Shown here: one piece after another, positions 48,789 to 60,541 of the stretch
Layout of the letters: every line of letters begins with the position of its first letter
How positions within the stretch are numbered: position 1 is the first letter of the stretch
Assembly (NCBI GenBank): GCA_030407085.1
Contig: CM059582.1
Coordinates: 15,543,501-15,607,500, forward strand
Reading direction: 5' to 3'
From: Trichopria drosophilae
Taxonomy: Eukaryota > Arthropoda > Insecta > Hymenoptera > Diapriidae
Length of the DNA stretch: 64,000 nt
Notes under the pieces: generated by a model
The model's input: only the letters and a program-made list of their open reading frames with translations
The model's database searches: none
What the model was told of the DNA's origin: nothing
Position numbers and translations under genes: made by a program

Positions 48789-49086
48789 TGTAGGCTTTTG
48801 AGAAGTATGTACGAATTACTTTAATGTATGCGCGTAAGTAAACAAATAAATACAAACGGTCCCTTCGTGAAAAGTCGTTAGCTAGTCAGTCGCCTGCAGA
48901 CATCTGATCGCGATCGGTCGCATAGTCAGATTGTGACGGAGAGACTCAATAGATTAGTATTAAACTTGTATCAATTGTTGTTTGCGATACGCCGCGAAAT
49001 AAATAATCCGTGTCGATACATTAGATAAGTGTTGACTCTCTGTAAACCTGGATGATCGGTCATCCTTGATTTTCCTAACTGCTATA
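48789..49086. mobile_element. 298-base solo-LTR-like insertion, 4-base duplication GTAT
   Basis: The opposite palindrome arm preserves the empty site (CACGGTATCTAATTTTGG), so the ends are exact: GTAT, TGTAGGC ... GCTATA, GTAT. It starts TG, contains an AATAAA-type signal near 48999 and has no ORF, like a solo LTR. However, it does not end in CA, and the family is not recognised. Confidence 0.6.
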
Positions 49087-49399
49087 GTATCTAATTTTGG
49101 AAATTCAAAATGACGTATTCAAAATGACGGATTCAATATGGCCGACCAAATAAATATTTAAAATTTCTGATTGAGATAAAATTGGGTAATGGGAGGTTTG
49201 TGGTCACTGTTTACGAATTTCGTAAATTCTAAATATGAAAAATTGAAATTTTCGAATGAAAATTACAAAACCCCGGCTCTATTTCATCTCAATCCAATTG
49301 GAGATTTCCCAACGACTGGATTTTTTTCTATAAAAATTACGATTTTTAGTTGTTCATTTGTTTACAAAACTTAATATTAAATACATATTGAATTTAAAC

Positions 49400-50477
49400 T
49401 AGTGTTGGCGTGGTGCCTCGCTCGCTTCGCACGCTCAGAAACTTCGACCCAGTGGAGAGTCAGCTATTCCTTAAGACTCGTTTGTTTACTAAGAGCTTTC
49501 AATTATATTATAAAATTATATTGATATTTGGGGGTCCAATCATATTTAGGTCCAAGTGGCTTCGATAGATATGTTACAACAATATAGTGTTTCTTATATG
49601 TATGAAAATTGAAAATGAGCATTTTCAAAACTTCGACCCCGACAACAGGCCAGCCGAAGTATTAATAAATAAAAGTTGCAAAACACTTACTTCATGCACT
49701 TGTATTCTAATAGACTATTCGATGCATATTACATGTTTACTGTGTTTTACTTTTGACTCTTGAAAGTGTCGAAAAGATCTATGACGGATATCTATAAGAC
49801 ATCTTTTAGATATATCGAAATAGTTATTTTCGTATCAAGGGCGTAAAAGGACTTATGCGCCCGTAGGTGGTCACCGCGCCCGAGGGGCTGGCAAAGACTA
49901 CCCCTGGGGGGTAGGGGGTCGAAACGTCGAAATTTGATGAAAAACAATAGGGTAATTTTTTTGCCGTGATGACCAAATTCAATACTTTTTCAGACAATAG
50001 TCATAAACATTTTATACCAGTTTTTATGGCATTATCGTTGACTTTAGGAAGAAAATGCATATAACCTTTTTTGTAGAGAATTTCATGCTCTATCTTTTTT
50101 GTTTGAAACATTTTTTAATAAAATTTGTATTTTTCAAAATAAATGCAAAAAACTACAAAGAAACTTAATTGGGGCTAATTTTTTTTAGTAATGGACGGGT
50201 GGATCTGCCCCAAAATCTAATCAGATCTAAGTTATGCCAAGACGCATATTTAAAAAAAAAAATTATGTCAATACGCTTATCCGTTCGCGAGTTATCGCGA
50301 GACAAAAAAACGGGACGTACGGACGTACGTACGTACAAGATCACGAACACAAATTTTTTTATTGTTGATTTGGGTTCCTTAGGGTCTGAAATGTCGACAT
50401 TTGATGAAAAACTATATGGTAATTTTTTTGCCCGAAGTGACCAAATTCAATTCGTCCAGACTTAGTCTGGGTCGAAG
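49400..50477. mobile_element. 1.08-kb insertion in the palindrome left arm
   Basis: Absent from the right arm, where GAATTTAAAAACTTCTTC is continuous. Edges carry AACTTCGACCCAG (49440) and CTGGGTCGAAGT (50466) in inverted orientation. An internal direct repeat (about 49917-49985 against 50384-50452) carries GTCGAAATTTGATGAAAAAC-like sequence. No convincing ORF. Confidence 0.65.
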
Positions 50478-52599
50478 TAAAATTTCTTCAACTTGTACTT
50501 ACATTAAATTTTAAAAAAACTGAGGGCAAATTCATTATTTTGTCTTTAATTGTACAGCCCAATTCTATAACTCGCTCGACGCTCGATAGGCCGGAAAAGT
50601 TTTGTCCAACGAAAATGAAACGTTCAATTTTCAAAAGTTGATATTTCGCTTTTAAAAAATACATGAATGTATAAAATGACAAACCGAACAAGTTTACCCC
50701 AAGAATTTTTTAATAATAATGAATAGTTTCCGTTTTAATAAATAAAAACAATAAAATTTAGAACCAAAAATTCAGTTACATTTTAAAACATAAATCGTCA
50801 TATCTCGGCCAATTATTGTTAAAATTGTTTGAAATTTCCGATGTATACCGAAGAGACCCTAGCGATGCCTGTGAAGTGATAATGTATTGTAAAAGTTAAT
50901 TTCGTTATCAATAAATTAATTTTTTAATGGCAACTATTAGAATCTGCGAATAGTCAGCTACGTCGTCGAAAAGTCTGTGGGGAACATTCGATTTCAAAAA
51001 ACTTCAAACGAGTAATTTGTTCCTTACAAGTAGAGGAAGTTTTTTTGGAAAATTTGAAATCGATTGGAATTAAATTCTCAAAGTTATGGCAATTCTTATT
51101 AAAGTGCGCGGCGAAACACGGAACGCGGTTTAGTTCCGTATAAAGAATGCGCAGCTTATGAATTCATTTATATGTAATATGAATATTATAGTATAGAAAT
51201 ACTTCAGTTTTTCTCAATTTTTATTTTTCATATATATTAAATATTATGAATTTCATATTGTTAATTTGAGTTTTTAAATAAATTGTGATTAAATTCTTTG
51301 CCCATGGGTGTAAAGTATCCAAGCAAACAGTTTGCATCTTTTATTTTCTCTTCAGCTATTCCAACTGGTGTCGTTATTGGTGACTGATGTATTATAAATT
51401 ACTGATATTTATTGAAAATTCATTAAAACATGAAACGGGAGGCTTACAGATCCCTTTGGATGGTACTGAATTTTCACTGATTTACTAATTTGGATATCTT
51501 TTGAAATTTTACACTTTTTGATGAGCAAGGGTTCAAATTCCTTTACATTGTTATCTAATTCAATCATTATAAATGGACGTTCTCTCAACTTGTAAGGAAC
51601 AAATTACTCGCTTAAAGTTTTTTGAAATCGAAAGTTCCCCACAGATTTTTCGACGACGTAGCTGACTATTCGCAGATTCTAACAGTTGCCGTTAAAAAAT
51701 AAATTTGTTGATAACGAAATTAACTTTTACAGTGCTTTATCACTTCACAGGCATCGCTAGGGTCTGTTCGGTATACATCGGAAATTTCAAACAATTTTAA
51801 CAATAATTGGCCGAGATATGACGATTTATGTTTTAAAACGTAATTGAATTTTTGGTTCTAAATTTTATTGTTTTTATTTACTAAAACGGAAACTATTCAT
51901 TATTTTTAAAAAATTCTTGGGGAAAACTTGTTCGGTTTGTCATTTTCTACATTCATGTATTTTTTTTAAATCGAAATATCAACTTTTAAAAATTGATCGT
52001 TTTATTTTCGTTGGACAAAACTTTTCCGGCCGTTCGAGCATTGAGCGAGTTATAGAATTGGGCCGTATATACAATTAAAGACAAAATAATGAATTTGCCC
52101 TTAGTTTTTTTTTAATCTAATGTAAGTACAAGTTGAAGAAGTTTTTAAATTCAATATGTATTTAATCTTAAGTTTTGTAAACAAATGAACTACTAAAAAT
52201 CGTAATTTTTATCGAAAAAATCTAGTCGTTGGGAAATCTCCAATTGGATTGAGATGAAATTGAGCCGGGGTTATTTAATTTTCATTCGAAAATTTCAATT
52301 TTTCATATTTAGAATTTACGAAATTCGTAAACAGCGACCACAAACCCTCCATTACCCAATTTTATCTCAATCAGGAATTTTAAATATTTGTTTGGTCGGC
52401 CATATTGAATCCGTCATTTTGAATAATTTCCAAAATTAGATACCGTGTACTGGTTCGGGGTGCACCTCAAAAACCCGATAAATAAAAAACAGACACTTAA
52501 AAAAACAGACATTCAAAAACAATACATTTTAATAAACAGACATTTAAGAATCCGACGTTTTGTTACCTCTGATTAGTGCGTTCAACACATAAAAAATGG

Positions 52600-52885
52600 G
52601 TGCACCTCAAAAACCCATCAAATCACAAAACAGACATTTCAAAAACGTGATATTCAAAAACCAGTCATTTCAAAATACAGACATTCAAAAACAAATACTA
52701 AAAAACCAGGTATGTCACAAAAAGACATTTAATGTCTGGGTTTTTAATCTCTATTTTTTTAAATGGCAGGTTTTTTAAATGTCTGGATTTTTAATTTCTC
52801 GTTTTTGAATGTTTGTTTTTTGAAATGTATTGCTTTTGAATGTCTGTATTTTAAAATGTCTGTTTCGCACTGGTTTTGCATTTTT
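52600..52885. repeat. Palindrome built of CAGACATTCAAAAAC words
   Basis: Variants of CAGACATTTCAAAA run along the left half and TTTTGAATGTCTG along the right half, with GGTGCACCTCAAAAACCC at the start. It is the same vocabulary as the ends of the adjacent 3.9-kb palindrome. Confidence 0.65.
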
Positions 52886-52987
52886 GTGTTTACTGAAAAA
52901 ATAAGATATTTTTCAATGTTTGTTTCGGTTTTTAAACATTTTTTGTGACAAACACGGACCTCATACTTTTAGATATTGCAAATGTTC

Positions 52988-53206
52988 GGCTTCGTGGCTC
53001 AGGCGGTTAACGCACTGGACTACGAAGTCGTAGGTCGTGAGTTCGATCCCCGTCCGGTGAACAATTTTTCGATTTCGTTTTCAAGCAGCAGCTCGCTGTT
53101 GGTAAGACGAGCCACGTTGTTTGTTTACGTTTCGAAAATATTGTTTATCTGGCGGAAATCGACTCATGACCGCTGCTGTACTTGGTGTAGGTTTCTACAG
53201 TCCTAC
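52988..53206 (+). mobile_element. tRNA-derived SINE, copy 2
   Basis: Box A TGGCTCAGGCGG (52995-53006) and box B GAGTTCGATCC (53039-53049). The body is nearly identical to copy 1 up to TGCTGTACTTGGTGT. An apparent 132-aa ORF across it is accidental. Confidence 0.85.
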
Positions 53207-53379
53207 ATTTCATACACAAATGTGAAGTATGGCGCCATCTTCTTAAGTCGATCTGCAGCTCTCGCAAAATCTTACGATGTAATAAAAATATGGCAAAAAA
53301 TTAAGCAAAAAGGGCGATTCCGCCCGTTAATTAATAATTTAAAGAAAAAAAAAAGTCGTGTCAAAAATATTTAAGCTAC

Positions 53380-53850
53380 AAAATTGGATCATCGAAAAAA
53401 TGACATTTCGAAATGACGGTCTCAAAATGGCGACGAAAGTCAACGTTTTTCGTTTAAATGATTGTTTAGAGTATAAAACATTCGAAACTGATCAAATTCA
53501 CTTGAAACCTGTTACTTTGAGGTTTTCAGGGTCGCTGATTTCGAATCTGAAGTCAGATTGTCAAAATTCAAAATGGAGGTGCCAATGTGCTGGTCTAAAA
53601 TTTTAAATCTCAATTCATTTTATTGAAACATTTTGTTATGTGTTTTTTTTTTGCGTCGTTGACTTCAACTCTGAAGTCAGGTTTCCCAAATTCAGCGGAC
53701 TCGAAAACCCCAGAGTAAAAGGTTTCAAGTGAATCTGATCTATTTCGAAAGTTTTATACTCAAACGATGATTTAAAAAAAACATTAACTTCCGTGCCAAT
53801 TTTTTGGACCGTATTTTGAAATTTAATTTTTTTCGATGATCTTACCTTGA
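53380..53850. repeat. 470-base palindrome
   Basis: Left GATCATCGAAAAAATGAC and CTGATCAAATTCACTTGAAA pair with right TTTCAAGTGAATCTGATC and TTTTTTTCGATGATC. It carries the AAAATGGCG and TTCAGGGTCGCTGA words shared with other foldbacks. Confidence 0.75.
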
Positions 53851-54199
53851 TGCTTACGCATTTGTGACGCGAGATGTGTAATATCTAGAGAGGTTCCGTT
53901 CGTGTTTCTCACGAAAAATGTTTAAAAACTGAAACAAACATTTTTAACATTTTTAAATGAAAATAGTACAGAACTTTTTTATTTCAAAATATTCAGTTTG
54001 AAAGAGCGGACGTCGGGACGTAAGAAATGGTGGTTGTAACATTTTTTCTGATTGGTTTACATGCCGAAATATCACCTCGAACTTCATGACAAATTTTTGT
54101 ACATTCCCGTGTTTTTAAAGGATTAACCGTACGATAATACCAAACAAAATAGTGAACGAATATTAAAAGGGCCAATAAGGAAGGCACCTTATGAACAAA

Positions 54200-54277
54200 A
54201 ATGTATGAGGGGAAGTTTCAATTACCCTCTCGACGTAATGGGTATGGTTCTTATATCAAGGTTCTACTGTATGCTGC
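54200..54277. mobile_element. Right end of a CAGTAGAACC-type element
   Basis: Ends TATCAAGGTTCTACTG plus TA. The left part is not found. Confidence 0.45.
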
Positions 54278-54289
54278 GATACATAACTA

Positions 54290-54821
54290 CAGAAGTCCTC
54301 CCCTTATTTTAACTCCTCTTATTTCAATTGCGTCCCTTATTTTAACTGTTTTTCGTCCGTTATTTTAACATTTTCCCCTCGTGAATTCCCTCACCATTCG
54401 TCATCTTTTGAATGTGCCGACTGCGGTTTGAACTTGCGCTTACAGGTGAAAAAGGACGCCATTATATCTCTTCTCTCTGTTTATATTCACTCATACTGCC
54501 AGTCGTGGGAATGAGGAGAACCGTTAAATTAAGGGAAGAAGCCGTCATCTTCCTTGGCTCGAATGGTTAAAATACACTAGGACCTCTCTTATTTGAACCT
54601 CTCTTATTCTAATTGTCCAGCCTCTCTTATTCTAATTGTTCCCCACAAGTCTTCTCCCACTATCACACGAAAAGTCAACGAAAAATATTGTTCACGAATC
54701 ACAAGCTCGCAAGCAAAGTAAGTGGGGGTAAGGGGAAAATTAGAATAAGAGAGGTCGGCGCCATCTTGAAAAACTTTACTAATTAGAATAAGGAGGTCCT
54801 AGTGTATAGGGAGGACCACTG
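54290..54821. mobile_element. CAGAAGTCC-type MITE (word CTTATTTTAACT) with nested MITE
   Basis: Ends CAGAAGTCCTCCCCTTATTT and AGGGAGGACCACTG, TA duplications. The right end is split by 54575-54804: GGTTAAAATA is joined to GGGAGGACC once that element is removed. Confidence 0.8.
54575..54804. mobile_element. Nested CACTAGGACC-type MITE (word CTCTTATTCTAATT)
   Basis: Ends CACTAGGACCTCTCTTATTT and AAGGAGGTCCTAGTG with TA on both sides. Nearly identical to 45915-46150 in reverse orientation. Confidence 0.88.
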
Positions 54822-55373
54822 TATATAAAAAATCATCTGCTATTTCTTTTTAGTTTCTATTAATGACTTTGCCGGTAAACGAAAATCGATTGAAAATATT
54901 GATATTAATTCAGTTATCGATATCCGAATTTAATTTCTGAAACTTCGCCAATCTTTCTGTAGGGGCGCAAATATCAACATCACAACCAATCAGAATTGTT
55001 CAAAAAACTAGTGAGTTAGTAAAAGTTACTAGCCTCCTTAACTCTAGTGGAAATCAAGAATGCCAACGTTTGAAAAAACATCTATATTTTGGAACTAGAA
55101 TTACTAGGGCGGCAGCCATATTAACCTGTTCTGTCTCCTGTCAACGCTAAATCCTGTCAAACGTGAATCACAACACAGAAAAACCACTTCGCAATGATTG
55201 ACTTAATAAAAAAACAATGACACAATATTTTGCACAGAACGTCTAACACAAAAAACGACATTCGCAGCATCCTGCAGCGTTTGTTAATAATGATCTTTCC
55301 AGATAAACTGTAATTATCTGTAGCGTTAACGCTGAGAAACAAAGATTGTTGATTTTGTAAATTATTAAAAAAC

Positions 55374-56186
55374 ATGGGAGCTGGTAAAAGTCAATTTACA
55401 GAAGAAGAACTACAAGATTACCAGGTAAATCCATTGTTACATCTTTTTGTACTAACGTTACATGACACGAATTAAAAATATTTGAATTATGACGTTTCGT
55501 TACAGGATTTGACGTACTTTACTAAAAAGGAAGTTTTATAGTAAGTAAATTAACATTAATATTTTCTTTTATTTGAAACTAATCTTAAACATTTCCCAGC
55601 GCACATCAAAAGTTCAAAGCTCTAGCACCCGAAAAAGTTGGGCACAATCGTAACGCAAAACTGCCAATGTCAAAAATCTTACAATATCCAGAATTACGAG
55701 TTAATCCATTTGGCGATAGGATTTGTAAAGTTTTTAGTTCTAGCCAAGATGGCGATTGTACATTCGAAGACTTTTTGGATATGATGTCTGTATTTAGTGA
55801 CGCTGCACCAAAAGCCGTCAAAGCTGAACACGCATTTAGAATATTCGGTAATTAATTCAATCGTCTTTACAACGAACAAAGTAACATAATTAAAATTTCT
55901 AGATTTTGACGGAGATGACATGTTGGGAATAGGAGACCTTCGACAAGTTGTAGATCGCTTAACTGCCCCTCAAAGATTAAGCGAAAGCGACATGCAACAA
56001 CTTTTACAGTATTTACTCGAAGAAGCTGATCTTGACGATGACGGAGCTTTAAGCTTCGCTGAATTTGAGCACATCATTGAAAAAAGCAGCGATTTTTCCA
56101 AGTAATTAATCTTTTTGTATAATTTTTTATTTAAGAGGTTTTTATGATTTTTATTTTGTTACAGGACATTTCGTATACATCTCTAA
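55374..56186 (+). CDS. Calcium- and integrin-binding protein, CIB1-like EF-hand protein
   Basis: Five exons (55374-55424, 55506-55540, 55600-55847, 55903-56101, 56165-56186), all GT-AG and in phase, giving 184 aa (family 183-191). The N-terminus MGAGKSQFT fits the family's N-myristoylation signal. The family signature LQDYQ, DLTYFTKKE, ELRVNPFGDRIC and FEDFLDMMSVFSD is clear. The first two EF-hands are degenerate, as in all CIBs. EF3 is DFDGDDMLGIGD, with Asp at loop position 12, the Mg-binding form, and EF4 is DLDDDGALSFAE. The C-terminal helix ends KTFRIHL. Known role: CIB proteins bind integrin alpha tails and kinases; CIB2/3 are mechanotransduction subunits. Residue choice (FSDAAPKAVKAEHAFRIFDF) is nearer CIB1 than CIB2. 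The gene converges on OSTC. Confidence 0.92.
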
Positions 56187-56305
56187 GATGGATCTGTTGA
56201 TATGTTTAGTAAGTTGAAGACTGAAATCGGCAACTTATACAATGCCAACATTTACAGTAGAAATAAGGCCTAATGTGCTCAGATTTCGAAGAGTGTAAAA
56301 TTATA

Positions 56306-57249
56306 CAGTAGAACCCCGCTGGATTGGCACCCTGCCGTATTGTCGAGAAACAGTCCCGCTGGATTGGCGCCCTGCTGTATTGTCGCGAAACAGTCCCGCT
56401 GGATTGGCGCCCCGTTGTATTGTCGAGAAACAGTCCCGCTGGATTGGCGCCCCGTTGTATTGTCGAGAAACAGTCCCGCTGGATTGGCACCCTGCTATAT
56501 TGTCGGGAATGAGCCCCTCTGGATTGGCACCCGGCTGTATTGTAGGGAATCAGTCCCGTTGTATTGTCGAGAACCAGCCCCGCTGTATTGTCGAGAAACA
56601 GTCCCGCTGGATTGGCACCCTGCTGTATTGTCGAGGAACAGTCCCGCTGGATTGGCACCCTGCTATATTGTCGGGAATGATCCCCTCTGGATTGGCACCC
56701 GGCTGTATTGTAGGGAATCAGTCCCGTTGTATTGTCGCGAACCAGCCCCGCTGTATTGTCGCGAAGCAGTCCCGCTGGATTGGCACCCTGCTGTATTGTC
56801 GGGGATTAGGCCCGCTGGATTGGCACCCGGCTGTATTGTAGGGAATCAGTCCCGTTGTATTGTCGAGAACCAGCCCCGCTGTATTGTCGAGAAACAGTCC
56901 CGCTGGATTGGCACCCTGCTATATTGTCGGGAATGAACCCCGCTGGATTGGCACTCTGCTGTATTGTCGGGAATCAGTCCCGTTGTATTGTCGAGAAACA
57001 GTCCCGCTGGATTGTCGGGATGCAGTCCCGTTGGATTGGCACTCCGCTGTATTGTCGGCGATTAGGCCCGCTGGATTGGCACCCCTCGGAATCTCTTTAC
57101 CCCCACCGCGCAGCTCGAGGCCTCAGGGGCGTCTCTAGTGCTGCCTATTCACAGGGCGCGTCTGTGATTGGTCATGAACGTCACGTGATTAAGGCGTAGA
57201 GGTGGAAGCGATGCCTCCCTATTGCCGACAATCCAGCGGGATTCTACTG
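56306..57249. mobile_element. CAGTAGAACCCCG-type element with a tandem array
   Basis: Ends CAGTAGAACCCCGCTGGATT and AATCCAGCGGGATTCTACTG with TA duplications. The word CGCTGGATTGGCACCC fills the interior. The non-array part (57095-57230) is GC-rich and resembles 20385-20450. It sits 120 bases after the CIB stop codon, probably in its 3'UTR or just past it. Confidence 0.9.
56317..57090 (+). repeat. Tandem array, about 40-base unit GGATTGGCACCCTGCTGTAT...
   Basis: Roughly 20 units of GGATTGGCNCCCTGCTGTAT followed by TGTCGAGAAACAGTCCCGCT, with shorter variants and a higher-order block (56512-56660 against 56680-56840). The array is stop-poor in several frames on both strands, producing false ORFs up to 198 aa. 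Confidence 0.93.
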
Positions 57250-57546
57250 TATTCCATTCCTTTTTATAGGTTATATTACAAAACGATGCATTTATTTATA
57301 TTTTTATAGACGTTTAACTCAATCTGATTTTATTGTATCATTTATTAAGTAAGTTTTTAATAATTTTAAGGTTACAAACACCAATTGAGATACGACACAT
57401 TTTTAATGTATTATAGATTAAAACTTTTGTACATTGTTTTATATACAGGTCCACTGTAGTATTACGAGAATGTTAAATCTGTATACTTACCGTTTACTGA
57501 AATATATATTATTGGTATTATAAACGATTGGTAATTTGATATAAAT

Positions 57547-57552
57547 TTTATT
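57547..57552 (-). promoter_or_regulatory. Poly(A) signal of OSTC
   Basis: TTTATT, AATAAA on the coding strand, about 49 bases past the stop. Confidence 0.6.
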
Positions 57553-57600
57553 GCGCCCAAATTCGAATACAAAATTGAAAACCTTAAAATATGAAGAAAT

Positions 57601-58253
57601 TTACGACTGCAAATATCCTCTGAAATAGAAAGTAGATTATTTTCGTTATGTCGTATATAGTAGTATTGTCGAAAACGAGAAATAACTTACGGTAGTTTCA
57701 TTCGCATAAATATCCAACATGTGATGAACGAAACGATAATACTGATAAATCCGACGCTTATTAGAAGAATCCTGTTAAGTTTTGGCGTCGATGGACTATG
57801 AGTTTGATCCAGAACAATAAATCCTAATCCTCCCAATGTGAAGAGAAAACTAGATGCTAGACCTTCCATGATGTATTGGCCATTTACTCGATAAGGCATG
57901 AAAGCAACCTAATTTTGTTAAACAAACATTTGAAATAAGTTTTGACACATTAAAGTTTCGGAAACATACCGGACGACTGTGTCCATGCTCGTCGGTTGTT
58001 GATCCAACGCTAGGTGGTTCCAAGATAACGTCATAAATAATACCTGATATAATATTAATTAATATTTATTATTCGACAATATTGTAGAAGTTATATGAAT
58101 ATTTGACGTCTAACCTCCTGTCATAAGAAAATAAGATAGAAGAACCATGGAAAATACAAACATAGCACTCGGTTGCACGAACCATGATGGTTTTTTCAAT
58201 TTTAAGTTCGGAACTTCTAAAACTAGAAAAGGTATCCTGTATAAATGATCCAT
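57601..58253 (-). CDS. OSTC: Oligosaccharyltransferase complex subunit OSTC (DC2)
   Basis: Four exons (58253-58115, 58043-57970, 57908-57691, 57619-57601) with GT-AG introns and matching phases, 450 bases, 149 aa, exactly the length of human OSTC. The last exon is only 19 bases and gives the GYLQS end; without it the ORF would appear to stop at MRMKLP. Start [21 protein letters not shown]; then a transmembrane helix (about 33-50), a lumenal loop with [12 protein letters not shown] and DEHGH, and two further helices with [18 protein letters not shown]. Known role: OST3/OST6-family-related subunit of the STT3A oligosaccharyltransferase in the ER, linking it to the Sec61 translocon for co-translational N-glycosylation. 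The upstream in-frame ATGs (58337) extend into unrelated sequence and are rejected. Confidence 0.97.
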
Positions 58254-58532
58254 TTTTGGTTTGTAAGGAAATAAATTTTTTACAAAAATTAAAAATGATA
58301 TTGCATAAAGTGAGGTTATGAACAAACACGTATACACAATCGGAGTCGCAATGGCGCAGATGTAGAAACCAATCAGGGACTTTTGATTGAATGCTGATAT
58401 TCTATTGGTCGTAACTTTATCGGCTTAACCAATTAGAAATTGTGAAAGTGTGCAATTTAAAACGCCGGTCGTCGCCGGGCATAAAACAAAAACAAACGTT
58501 TTTGTCCCATTAACAACATTTGTTTATGATAA

Positions 58533-59130
58533 AACAAATTTCTAATTAAAACTTAACAATAGTTTTTCTTGAAAACTATAGACTTCAGACAAAAATTTCT
58601 AAGAATAAATACGTTTTAGAATGAGTCAAAAAAACCTCTAAAATTTTTTCAGAATGTATTGTTACAATTTTTTATTTTTCAAAAATTCGAAAAATCGAAA
58701 TTTGAAAAAAAATCATTTAAAAAATCTGAAAAAATTTGAGAGTATTCTCTGACCAATTCTGACATTTCTGTTCTAAGGAAATTTTTTCTAAAGTCTACAG
58801 TTTTCAAGAAAAAAAATTATTAAACTTTTCTAGCTTTCAAGACTAGTATTTTTTTTTCTTGAAAACTGTAGAATTTAGAAAAAATTTCCTGAGAACAAAA
58901 ATGTCTTCGAATTGGTCAAAGAATACTCTCAAATTTTTTCAGATTTTTTGGACGACTTTTTTAAAAATTTCGATTTTTTGAATTTTCAAATTTAAACAAT
59001 ATATTGTGGAAAAATTTGAGAGCATTTTTTGACTCATTCTAAACCGTATTTATTTTTAGAAAATTTTTTCTGAAGTCTATAGTTTTCAAGAAAAACAATT
59101 GTTAAGTTTTAATTAGAAATTTGTCATTGA
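58533..59130. repeat. 600-base palindrome
   Basis: Left AAACAAATTTCTAATTAAAA pairs with right TTTTAATTAGAAATTTGTCA, and TTTTCTTGAAAACTATAGAC with GTCTATAGTTTTCAAGAAAA. An inner palindrome centres near 58840 and repeats the same GAAAACTGTAGA word. It lies about 280 bases upstream of OSTC. Confidence 0.8.
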
Positions 59131-60541
59131 AGTCGCCATTTTGTGATCACCATGTTAGTTTTCAAATATTTAAAAAATGTATCTTGATACTGTAACTATT
59201 GGGTCCACGTTTAATGAAAAAATTTTTTGACGACAAATATTCTTTCGATGAGAAAAAAATGTTTTATAAAAAAGAACACTCGATTTTTCGCGTTATTTTG
59301 ACATTAAAATCGACATATTTAATTTTCTAATTAAGATAGCTCAATTTTGACAACGGCATTGAAAAGAGCGACCGCGAAAATAGTAAGGGATGTACCTTTC
59401 AATTTATTTGAACTTGGATTTTCATATGAAATTCTTTATTGAAATTGAAGCGAAAAAAGTGTCCTACTTGACGTTAATGGGTTAACCCGATTATTTTTAT
59501 TATTTCAATTATTTATCGATAGGATTTTTAATGCGAGCGTAAATATAAATATAGGAAACAAATACTTCAATTTCTTTTATAATTCAACACATTCTAAATT
59601 GAATTAATAAACATAACATTATAATCATAATTTATTTACCAATCTTATATTTATATAAAACTTTCTATTTTCTATTAATATACGTACATTAAAACATTAA
59701 AAATTATTTGCGCCGAATTTTATATAACCTTTTTTAATTTTAAAATCCAAAATAATTCTGAATCTTATGTGTATTTGTTTTCTACACCAGTATGTTAAAT
59801 GTTAAACTCATTTGTTCCAAATGTAATTAACGGTGTAATTACATCGTTTTTCCATATTGTCTTATGCCGAAAAGTTGCAGGATTTGCGAATCCAAGGCGA
59901 CTGGATAATTGGGAAAATACTTAGATAAATTACCTGAATCAAAGTTGTAGGATTTCAATCGAACAATCCAATAATGTCAATAATAAATTTCTGAATATAT
60001 ATCGGCGAACAATTTGACCTTGAAAATGATCATCAAGGACGTTTCAAGGACAAGTCTATTTTTCCAAATAAAACCGCATACTTTTGATGCCAAAAATGAA
60101 GAGAGTGGGCGCATTTACAATCCAATATGATTGTGAACTACTCGTAGATGTGATAAAAAAACATACCAAAATCAAATACATGTAATCCGCGTTTCTCAAG
60201 CCTCCATTTCACAAATAAAAAAAAATCACGAGTTATAAAGTTATTCAGGAAGAGTACTTCAGTCTAATTAAACTGACGTGCGAATACAACTGATTCATAT
60301 CGTCTTGTACAAGAATCACATTGGAATATAAAAGGAAAATGATGAAACCTATGTTTTTTAATTAAAAATTCCAATTTATGAGGAAAAAATTCGCGACGTA
60401 TACCGGACGCGAATATGTAATACTGTTTTGAAATTAGTTTCTACGACGAACACCAGGCGGAGCACCAACTCGTAAACGAAGTCGTGAATAAGGAAGTTCA
60501 AGCTCCAGTCTGACGGATGACACATGTGAAGAAAATTAGTA

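Larger units (their letters stand above)
48683..52545. repeat. 3.9-kb palindrome with two insertions in the left arm
   Basis: Left 48700-49400 plus 50478-51000 pairs with right 51600-52545; examples are GAGGTGCACCCCGAACCGGT against ACTGGTTCGGGGTGCACCTC, and GATGTATACCGAAGAGACCC against GGGTCTGTTCGGTATACATC. The loop is near 51100-51600. The left arm carries two inserts absent from the right arm (48789-49086 and about 49400-50477). The word CCCAATTCTATAACTCGCTC occurs at 48685, 50552 and, inverted, 52043. Confidence 0.85.

Noticed and set aside
52976..53374. 132-aa plus-strand ORF
   Set aside because: Spans SINE copy 2 and flanking AT-rich sequence; no domain and no splice or coding signal.
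56324..57199. Overlapping ORFs up to 198 aa on both strands (repeats of SRNSPAGLAPCCIV and similar)
   Set aside because: They are the translation of a 40-base tandem array in several frames at once; no frame is preferred.
58069..58337. Longer OSTC start codons upstream of 58253, and the 86-aa alternative-frame ORF
   Set aside because: OSTC begins at M-x-x-LYR in the family; the extension is not conserved-looking, and the other frame is a shadow.
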